DNA of 8,245 nucleotides from Lachnospiraceae bacterium UBA1066 (GTDB lineage: Bacteria; Bacillota; Clostridia; Lachnospirales; Lachnospiraceae). A model generated the notes under the pieces. The model was not told where the DNA came from. It ran no database searches and was given only the letters and a program-made list of their open reading frames with translations. Each line of letters starts with the position of its first letter. The first letter of the stretch is position 1. Below, piece by piece: positions 1-5,411 of the stretch. The stretch covers positions 1-8,245 of the forward strand of contig DCDB01000049.1 in assembly GCA_002316215.1 (NCBI GenBank), given 5' to 3'. The position numbers were made by a program, and so were the translations under genes.

Positions 1-35
1 TACCTGCGGCGGAAACCTTCCGTTTTATCCGATGA

Positions 36-956
36 TTACACTACAAACTGCTCCAGATATCTCTTGCCAAGCCGCAGGCTGTCCAGTACTTTCTCCCTGC
101 TTCCTTCGAAAGCCTTGTCTTCCACTTCAATGCAGGTGCAGCCGTCGAATCCGATGTCCGTCAGCGCACTCACGTACTTTCCCCAGTCCACATCGCCGAG
201 TCCCGGAATCTTCGGTGACATAAATTCCAGCGGATAGCCCATAATGCCGACTTCGTTCAGACGATCCCTGTAGACCTTGATATCCTTATAATGCACATGG
301 AAAATCTTATCTTTAAACTCGTAAATGGGCTTAATATAATCAATCATCTGCCATACAAAGTGCGACGGATCATAATTGATTCCCAGATTCGGGCTTGGCA
401 GGATTTCAAATACCTTTCTCCAATTGGCAGGGCTTGTCATCAGGTTCTGTCCCCCCGGCCACTGATCGCTGCCGAAAAGCATCGGGCAGTTTTCAATAGC
501 AACCTTAACATTCTCATCTTCCGCGAGCTTAAGGATCGGCGGCCAGATTTCCTTAACCAGTTCAAGATTTTCTTCAACGGTCTTCGTCTGATCCCTTCCG
601 ATGAAGGTCGTAACCATTCCGATGCCGAGCTTCGCGCTCGCCCGGATGACATTCTTCAAATGTTCGATATTCGCTTCCCGCTTTGCAGGATCCGCATCCA
701 TCGTGTTGGGATAAAAAGCGAGAGAAGAAATTTCAACTCCGCATTTTTCTGCGTATTCCGTGATATGCTCTGCATAAGCCTCGTCTTCAAGCGCGCGTTC
801 CGCATCGACGTGGGAAACCCCCGCGTAGCGGCGTTCCGCTTTCCCCTGCGGCCAGCTGGCAGCTTCCACACATTTAAAGCCCATTTCACGGGCCGTATCC
901 ATCATTTCCTCATAGGTCCAGCCATCCAGAATTGCTGAAACAAATCCCATTTTCAT
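36..956 (-). CDS. Sugar phosphate isomerase/epimerase-like TIM-barrel protein (AP endonuclease 2 / xylose isomerase-like superfamily)
   Basis: A 306-residue cytoplasmic protein with no signal peptide or membrane segment. Its length and sequence pattern fit the xylose isomerase-like TIM-barrel superfamily, which isomerises or epimerises sugars and keto-sugars with a divalent metal. The usual four metal ligands can be placed: Glu155 in AIENCP, Asp196 in NYDPSH, His222 in FHVHYKD (His220 is an alternative) and Glu277 in CIEVED. The start at 956 is supported by AGGAGG at 965-970, eight bases upstream; Met3 is too far from it. It is the third gene of the minus-strand operon, 18 bases after the glycosidase alpha-subunit gene. 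By context it probably processes the keto-sugar released by that enzyme, for example by isomerisation, but the substrate cannot be read from sequence. It could instead act on another keto-sugar. The fold is confident; the reaction is not. Confidence 0.88.
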   Translation of the reverse strand: MKMGFVSAILDGWTYEEMMDTAREMGFKCVEAASWPQGKAERRYAGVSHVDAERALEDEAYAEHITEYAEKCGVEISSLAFYPNTMDADPAKREANIEHLKNVIRASAKLGIGMVTTFIGRDQTKTVEENLELVKEIWPPILKLAEDENVKVAIENCPMLFGSDQWPGGQNLMTSPANWRKVFEILPSPNLGINYDPSHFVWQMIDYIKPIYEFKDKIFHVHYKDIKVYRDRLNEVGIMGYPLEFMSPKIPGLGDVDWGKYVSALTDIGFDGCTCIEVEDKAFEGSREKVLDSLRLGKRYLEQFVV

Positions 957-974
957 AAATGCCGCCTCCTTTAA

Positions 975-2033
975 TTATCCTTCGATTGCGCGGCGCATGG
1001 CTTCCTGATGGCGGCGCACCTGTTCAATTCCATCTACATCAAAAGCGTCGCGGAGCGACTCCCCGCCTTCATACTCCGTACTTAAGTATCCCTGATAGCC
1101 TGCTTTCTTAAGTGCAGACACCACTTCAGGGATGGCTACGGCCGTCTCGACATATTCTTTCGTCGTATGGTAGGTCTTCGCATGGACGTGGACGATGTTT
1201 TCGATATTGTCGATCAGATCCTGCGGATCGCTCCAGGAATAAGTATAGCTGGCATTCAGATATCCCAGATCCGCAGGCCCGGCGCCCATGGCTTCCAGTT
1301 TCTGCGTCAGATCCGAAAGACCGTTCGCGTTGCGGTAATTCATATTTGCGCGTCCGAGATCCAGATCATACTCGATCTTTACGAAGCCTTTGCTGACACG
1401 CTCTTCATAAGCATCATTTACAAGCTTTATGCAGTCCTCCCGGGCTCCCTGCCTTCTCCATTTATCCGCGACGACATCCGGTACCTTTTTGCAGAAAATG
1501 CCCATATCCGGAATAAAGCCGAAATATTTGCTGCCGGATCTACGGATTAAATCCATATAGCCTTCCGCCCAGGTCGAATTCAGTGAGAACGGGGCATGGA
1601 CTTCCAGACCGATCCTGACTCCGACTTTTTCCGCATAGGCAAGCGAGCCTTCAATGACATCGAGAGGCGTGGAAACCAGCGTACGGAGAGACGTAAATCC
1701 CAGAAGAGAAGCCAGCTTCAGATCCCGGCACATCATCTCTACCTGTTCTCCGAGACTTAAAGTACGGTTGTCATAGATCCTGTTTTCCAGAAATGCGTCA
1801 TAGCAGGTCGGCGTCAGGCTGTATTTTTCAAGCCATCCGTTCCACTTCTGCCGGAACTCTTCCGTAAGAATCGGATTAGGGAACTGCTTTATCATCTCTT
1901 CCGCCAGAAGTTCGACGCCCGCTGCCCCGGCTTTTGAGGTCTCACGAAGGCAGCCTTCTAAATCAAGTTTTCCGTCATAATATTCATCCTGATAGCTGTA
2001 CAGAGATACACTTCTTTTTATATCTGCGCTCAT
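975..2033 (-). CDS. Probable C-glycoside deglycosidase alpha subunit (TIM-barrel; DgpC/DfgA/CarB-like)
   Basis: A 352-residue soluble xylose isomerase-like TIM-barrel protein. Putative metal ligands are Glu144 in GLEVHAP, Asp176 in FIPDMG, a His of the HVHAK motif (282 or 284) and Glu320 in STEYEGG. His146, two residues after the first ligand, is well placed to be the catalytic base described for C-glycoside deglycosidases (from memory, not checked). In that family a metal-bound TIM-barrel alpha subunit pairs with a small beta subunit to cleave 3-oxo-glycosides, releasing the aglycone. The assignment rests mainly on its place directly after a beta-subunit gene, together with suitable length and motifs. 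ATG at 2033 follows AAGGAGG, which overlaps the TAA of the beta gene, so the two are probably translationally coupled and made in equal amounts. The same enzyme class may cleave O-, N- or S-linked 3-keto glycosides; the natural substrate is unknown. Confidence 0.78.
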   Translation of the reverse strand: MSADIKRSVSLYSYQDEYYDGKLDLEGCLRETSKAGAAGVELLAEEMIKQFPNPILTEEFRQKWNGWLEKYSLTPTCYDAFLENRIYDNRTLSLGEQVEMMCRDLKLASLLGFTSLRTLVSTPLDVIEGSLAYAEKVGVRIGLEVHAPFSLNSTWAEGYMDLIRRSGSKYFGFIPDMGIFCKKVPDVVADKWRRQGAREDCIKLVNDAYEERVSKGFVKIEYDLDLGRANMNYRNANGLSDLTQKLEAMGAGPADLGYLNASYTYSWSDPQDLIDNIENIVHVHAKTYHTTKEYVETAVAIPEVVSALKKAGYQGYLSTEYEGGESLRDAFDVDGIEQVRRHQEAMRRAIEG

Positions 2034-2044
2034 ATTCTTCCTCC

Positions 2045-2440
2045 TTACGCAATCTTGAAATCAGTTTCGCACATACTTTGAATCGGGAACGGCATATAGG
2101 ATGGGGCAATGTGCTGGAGAACAGAAAGATGATGGCTTCCTGCCGTCAGCCCGCCTTCTTTAAGTACTGTAATCTCTGCATTTTCACCAAATTCCCAGCG
2201 ATACAGAGAGCTGACAACAGTTCTCGTCTCTTCCAGGGTAAATGTTTCATTATTTACGGTAATCCGGATATTCTCTCTTGGAATATCCTCTCCGTCGATT
2301 TTCACCTTAATGTCACGGATAATGGATAAGGTAATTCCGCGATAGTACTGAAGCTTGAATTTGAATGCAAAGCCCGCTGTCTTTCCGTCTTTTTCGACAT
2401 TCCTGAAACCGTTTGGATCATAAATCTGTCTGCCTGGCAT
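2045..2440 (-). CDS. C-glycoside deglycosidase beta subunit family protein (DUF6379; DgpB/DfgB/CarC-like)
   Basis: A 131-residue protein predicted to be beta-strand rich. It shows the pattern I associate with this family in order: GFAFKFKLQYYRGITLS (residues 23-39), a VKIDGEDIP strand-turn (46-54), WEFGENAEITV (82-92), GGLTAGSH (97-103) and a Tyr-Met-Pro-Phe motif (115-118). The beta subunit is a small beta-sandwich that binds the TIM-barrel alpha subunit and helps shape the active site. The ATG at 2440 is chosen because GGAGG lies at 2446-2450, five bases upstream, and because family similarity begins there. The same frame is open upstream to 2611, so a longer form (up to 167 residues from TTG at 2548) is possible, but the added stretch is hydrophilic and unlike the family. 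It is the first gene of the operon and faces the regulator genes across the divergent spacer. Confidence 0.85.
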   Translation of the reverse strand: MPGRQIYDPNGFRNVEKDGKTAGFAFKFKLQYYRGITLSIIRDIKVKIDGEDIPRENIRITVNNETFTLEETRTVVSSLYRWEFGENAEITVLKEGGLTAGSHHLSVLQHIAPSYMPFPIQSMCETDFKIA

Positions 2441-2445
2441 AATAT

Positions 2446-2450
2446 CCTCC
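2446..2450 (-). promoter_or_regulatory. Shine-Dalgarno site fixing the beta-subunit start
   Basis: On the minus strand the sequence reads AAGGAGGATATTATG, placing a perfect GGAGG five bases before ATG 2440. This supports the 131-residue start over upstream in-frame starts. A second GGAGGATAT lies at 2563-2571 (see the divergent spacer). Confidence 0.8.
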
Positions 2451-2650
2451 TTCATGGAACTTTTCTTTCTGCTGGGCTTTACATCGCCCGTATCTTTTCC
2501 GGAGTCCGTTCTTTCACGTCTTCCTTTATCGATGAACATATCATACAAAGATTTCAGGTTGCATATCCTCCGTTTTTTATCATAAAATGCATAAGGTAGG
2601 TTTGTTTTTTATTATTAATTTTATATTTTTATTTTTATGTTTCATTTTCA

Positions 2651-2679
2651 TTGTGCATTTCTTCTTCCTGTTCTATACT
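2651..2679 (+). promoter_or_regulatory. Candidate sigma-70-type promoter for the regulator genes
   Basis: TTGTGC (2651-2656; three of six matches to TTGACA) and TATACT (2674-2679; five of six matches to TATAAT) are 17 bases apart. A transcript would begin near 2686, giving a leader of about 74 bases before ATG 2760. The weak -35 leaves room for activation or autoregulation. The site lies inside the region that would be coding if translation began at 2637, another reason to prefer the later start. Confidence 0.45.
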
Positions 2680-2746
2680 GGAAAGTGCCTTTAAGCTTTT
2701 TCAAGACGCCCCTGCACAGCAAGTTTCAAAAAACCGCTCAAGTAAA

Positions 2747-2753
2747 AGAGGTG
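2747..2753 (+). promoter_or_regulatory. Shine-Dalgarno site fixing the start of the first regulator
   Basis: AGAGGTG lies six bases upstream of ATG 2760. The in-frame ATG at 2637 sits in the AT-rich spacer with no ribosome binding site, and the 41 residues it would add do not resemble a cupin N-terminus. Confidence 0.7.
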
Positions 2754-2759
2754 AGAGAC

Positions 2760-5213
2760 ATGGATGAAAATTATGCTTTCCTGAAATCCTGCCGAAGTCC
2801 TTTTGATAACGCCGTATGTCTCCTGGAAGACGCCGGGCTTCGGGAAATGTCCGGCTCTTTTTCCTGGAAACCTTCCGGCCTTACTTTCCTTCTGGTCCGC
2901 ACGGGGACACTGGAAGTCCGGCTGGAAGACCGGGTTCTAAGCGGTCCTTTTCTTCTTTTTTTCAGCAAAGAACCTGTCCTTTTTACCTGCCGCGAAAAAA
3001 CGGAAGTGTTTTTTTTCATTTTAAAGCCGGAAACCCTGATTGACGCCTGCGGCAGTGCCTTACTTCTTCAGGTCTCCTCCTACGGGCAGTCCGAAGCCTG
3101 GTGCGCGGAAATGGAACGTCTCACGCAGAATGTTTATCAGGCGCTTTCAGCCCGCCGTATCTCTACCGATGATCCGCAGGATGCGGCAGGAATATCAGAA
3201 GCGCTGTGCCCGGTCTGGACACTTCTTACTGCTTCCGCAGGAAATGAAAAACCACCGGAAACGCCTTCCGGGACGGACGGAAATGAAAAACCACCGGAAA
3301 CACCTTCCGGGGCGGACGGAAATACCGGGCTTCTTTCGGATATCCTGGGTTATATGGAGCGGTTCTATAACGCCGGCATCACCCAGGCCGGAACAGCAGA
3401 ATACTTTCATATTTCGCCGCAGTATCTGTCCCGCCTCCTTACGGCTTCTTCGGGCATGACTTTCCGTGCGTACCGGAATGCTGTCCGCGAAAGGATCATG
3501 GGTGTCTACCGGGAATACACTTCCCTTTCCGAAGAAGAAATTGAAAAACGCACCGCACCCGACGCCCTGAGTCTGTCCGGGACAGGTACTTCCGCCCCGG
3601 AAAGCCTGCCCGGCAAAACGCTTCTTTTCCCAGCTTCAGAGTGCTTTCCTTATACATCAGGCGCAACCGGGCGGTCATACAAAAGGATCTCCGCCGCTTT
3701 GCATTTTACAGAGAATTTTTCCGGAAACTGGAAACGCCTGATCAACCTCGGCTACGCCCCGGATCTTTTAAATCTCCAGCTCGACAGCACTCTTAGCGAT
3801 ATCCAGTCAAAAGTGGGCTTTCGCTTCGGACGGATCTGCCGGATCCTGGATCCGGTGCTCCTTTTAAATGCGGACGGCAGAAAAATTCTGGATTTTTCAA
3901 ATATTTTCCAGCTTCTTGATACCTGCATTTTCAATAAAATGACGCCTTTTCTGGAGATCGGGAACAAGACTTTCATGATCCAGGAAACCAACAGCATTTT
4001 CTTCGAGCCGGGATCCGCCACCGACCCTGTCGCTTATTACACAAAACTGTTCGAGCTTCTTCCGGATTTTCTTGCGACCTGCATCAATCATTACGGTCAG
4101 GAAGAGGTGGATACCTGGCGCTTTGAGGTCAGCTATATGTTCACGGGAACGGAAAAAGAACATTTCAGCTTTATCCAATATATAAAAGTATTCCGGCGCA
4201 TACAGAAAATCATCCGTGCTTATTCGGAAAAATGCAGGATCGGCGCACCGGGATATAACAGCTGGGATACGCCCGGACAAATCCACAGCACGCTCGCACT
4301 TCTTGATTCCTATCATGCGGTTCCTGATTTCCTGACGGTTTATGCCTATCCGATTGAGGATTTTGACAAAAATTCTTTCGGTATTGCGAAGGACCCGGAT
4401 CTTGGCCTGCACCGGCTTGAGTCTTTTGCAAAAGAAGCCCGGCTTATGTTTCCTGATACCGAAATATGGGTGACCGAGTTCAATTCCAATCTTTCCTCGC
4501 GCAACTCCCTGAATGACTCCGAATACCAGGCGGCCTACCTTGCGAAGACCCTTCTTTCCGCGGATGCACTTCGTATAAGCGCCATGGGATACTATCTTTT
4601 ATCGGACGCACCTCTTCGTTATTCCGACTCCTTAAGTTTTCTCTTCGGAGGCTGGGGACTGTACTCCGATTCCGGGCTTCCGAAAGCCTCCTGCCAGTGC
4701 TATGCGGCTTTTGCAAAGCTCGGGCGCTACAAAATAAAAGCGGAAGAAAACTATCTTATAACCGCTGATTCCGTCGGAAGCTTCCAAATGCTATTTATAC
4801 ACTATCGGCACATGCAGGAGGACTACCGGATCCGCAATGCGGCACCGGAAGAGCTTCAGTTTCCGGACTCCGTCTTCCTTCCGGCTCCGCCGGATGAATA
4901 TCATGTCCGGATCAGCGGACTTGCACCCGGCACGTATGCCGTCCGCGAGTACCGGATTGATTCGGAAAATGCAAATCTTTTCCGGGAATGGCAGAAGGCC
5001 GGCTACCTGCCTGCCATGCAGTCCGGGATGATCCGGGACTTCCGCCTTTTGTCTTCTCTTTCGCCGCGTATCTTAGTCCGGCGTATTCTGCCGGGAGAAG
5101 ATTCCATGGTCTTTACCGTTTCCATGGACGGCATACAGGTCCGCTTTTTCTCCGCAGAACTGTATGCCGCCGGCACGGATCCGGCTGCAGACTCTCAGGC
5201 TGCAGAACCTTAA
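2760..5213 (+). CDS. AraC-type/GH39-like fusion regulator with a reduced DNA-binding domain (first paralogue)
   Basis: An 817-residue cytoplasmic protein. Residues about 15-105 form a short cupin-like beta domain (FLLVRTGTLEVRLEDRV). Residues 161-189 are a Pro/Gly-rich linker holding a duplicated 13-residue unit. Residues 192-245 match the first AraC helix-turn-helix (AEYFHISPQYLSRLLTASSG). The second helix-turn-helix, which should follow, is replaced by an unrelated low-complexity stretch (251-300). Residues about 310-650 resemble a GH39 barrel: FRFGRI (354-359), WRFEV (453-457), VTEFNS (571-576) and GGWGLYSDSGLPKAS (630-644). Residues 660-800 are a beta-rich C-terminal domain. The GH39 acid/base motif FEVWNEP reads FEVSYMF here, so the acid/base is Met460; nucleophile Glu573 is kept. 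The domain is therefore probably a sugar-binding sensor, not an enzyme. It is the upstream of two paralogues and divergent from the cleavage operon it may control. Architecture is confident; ligand and target are unknown. Confidence 0.85.
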   Translation: MDENYAFLKSCRSPFDNAVCLLEDAGLREMSGSFSWKPSGLTFLLVRTGTLEVRLEDRVLSGPFLLFFSKEPVLFTCREKTEVFFFILKPETLIDACGSALLLQVSSYGQSEAWCAEMERLTQNVYQALSARRISTDDPQDAAGISEALCPVWTLLTASAGNEKPPETPSGTDGNEKPPETPSGADGNTGLLSDILGYMERFYNAGITQAGTAEYFHISPQYLSRLLTASSGMTFRAYRNAVRERIMGVYREYTSLSEEEIEKRTAPDALSLSGTGTSAPESLPGKTLLFPASECFPYTSGATGRSYKRISAALHFTENFSGNWKRLINLGYAPDLLNLQLDSTLSDIQSKVGFRFGRICRILDPVLLLNADGRKILDFSNIFQLLDTCIFNKMTPFLEIGNKTFMIQETNSIFFEPGSATDPVAYYTKLFELLPDFLATCINHYGQEEVDTWRFEVSYMFTGTEKEHFSFIQYIKVFRRIQKIIRAYSEKCRIGAPGYNSWDTPGQIHSTLALLDSYHAVPDFLTVYAYPIEDFDKNSFGIAKDPDLGLHRLESFAKEARLMFPDTEIWVTEFNSNLSSRNSLNDSEYQAAYLAKTLLSADALRISAMGYYLLSDAPLRYSDSLSFLFGGWGLYSDSGLPKASCQCYAAFAKLGRYKIKAEENYLITADSVGSFQMLFIHYRHMQEDYRIRNAAPEELQFPDSVFLPAPPDEYHVRISGLAPGTYAVREYRIDSENANLFREWQKAGYLPAMQSGMIRDFRLLSSLSPRILVRRILPGEDSMVFTVSMDGIQVRFFSAELYAAGTDPAADSQAAEP
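3241..3323 (+). repeat. 39-bp tandem duplication in the linker of the first regulator
   Basis: Two adjacent 39-base units (3241-3279 and 3280-3318) differ at only two positions and are followed by five bases of a third. They encode GNEKPPETPSGTD and GNEKPPETPSGAD between the cupin-like and helix-turn-helix regions. The near identity points to a recent in-frame duplication that lengthened the interdomain linker without breaking the protein. Confidence 0.9.
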
Positions 5214-5342
5214 GTTTCAGAAACCAGACTTTATATTTTAGACTTACAGCCCGTCAGACACATGTTTCTAAGCTTTGGAACCCAGATTTCATATTCTCTC
5301 AGGCTGAAGATCCGTCAGACGCAGATTCTCAGGCTGAAGATC
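5193..5342 (+). repeat. Imperfect direct repeats spanning the 3' end of the first regulator and the intergenic gap
   Basis: TCTCAGGCTGAAGATC occurs at 5297-5312 and again 30 bases later at 5327-5342. A diverged copy, TCTCAGGCTGCAGAACC, lies at 5193-5209 and runs up to the stop codon. A second shared element, CCGTCAGACRCA, occurs at 5251-5262 and 5312-5323. The repeats encode the Asp-Ser-Gln-Ala-Ala tail of the first regulator and similar peptides in a different frame downstream, so the C-terminus appears to have been shaped by repeat expansion and decay. The rest of this 198-base gap (5214-5411) holds no gene, and I find no convincing terminator or promoter in it, so the two regulators are probably co-transcribed. 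Confidence 0.75.
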
Positions 5343-5397
5343 TTCATTTTATATAAACGCAGGTAAATTCTTCCGGGATTCCGGAAAAACGAAGCGC

Positions 5398-5404
5398 AGG
5401 GAGG
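5398..5404 (+). promoter_or_regulatory. Shine-Dalgarno site of the second regulator
   Basis: AGGGAGG lies seven bases before ATG 5412, giving the second paralogue its own strong translation start. A downstream in-frame Met at residue 13 has no such site. Confidence 0.75.
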
Positions 5405-5411
5405 CAGTTAG

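Larger units (their letters stand above)
2441..2759. promoter_or_regulatory. Divergent control region between the glycosidase operon and the regulator genes
   Basis: This 319-base spacer separates the two start codons. Bases 2573-2640 are strikingly AT-rich, mostly T-runs on the plus strand. A 13-base inverted repeat, TTTTAT-C-ATAAAA, lies at 2575-2587 and is a candidate operator half, though in AT-rich DNA it could be chance. A plus-strand promoter candidate sits at 2651-2679. On the minus strand I see several AT-rich -10-like hexamers but no convincing TTGACA-type -35, which would suit an activator-dependent promoter. A second minus-strand GGAGG at 2567-2571 is followed two bases later by an ATG opening a seven-codon frame. 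That same GGAGG is nine bases from an in-frame CTG (2557) that would extend the beta subunit. No full gene is seen here. Binding by the adjacent AraC-type proteins is inferred from position only. Confidence 0.6.

Noticed and set aside
10..26. Small inverted repeat CGGAA-ACC-TTCCG followed by TTTTA as a terminator
   Set aside because: The stem is only five pairs with a three-base loop, and the T-run is on the wrong strand to end the minus-strand operon.
291..938. A 215-codon plus-strand open frame opposite the last gene of the left operon
   Set aside because: It is antisense to a clear TIM-barrel gene with matching metal ligands, has no ribosome binding site at its start, and its protein resembles no family.
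2637..2759. A longer first regulator starting at ATG 2637
   Set aside because: There is no Shine-Dalgarno, the added 41 residues come from AT-rich spacer, and the frame covers the best promoter candidate; ATG 2760 has AGAGGTG at correct spacing.
3897..4412. A 171-codon minus-strand open frame inside the first regulator
   Set aside because: It lies opposite the GH39-like barrel with no start signals and no recognisable domain.
5214..5411. Separate promoter for the second regulator (TATATT near 5231 or TATATA near 5350)
   Set aside because: The -10-like hexamers lack a -35 partner at 16-18 bases, and AT-rich matches like these are expected by chance.
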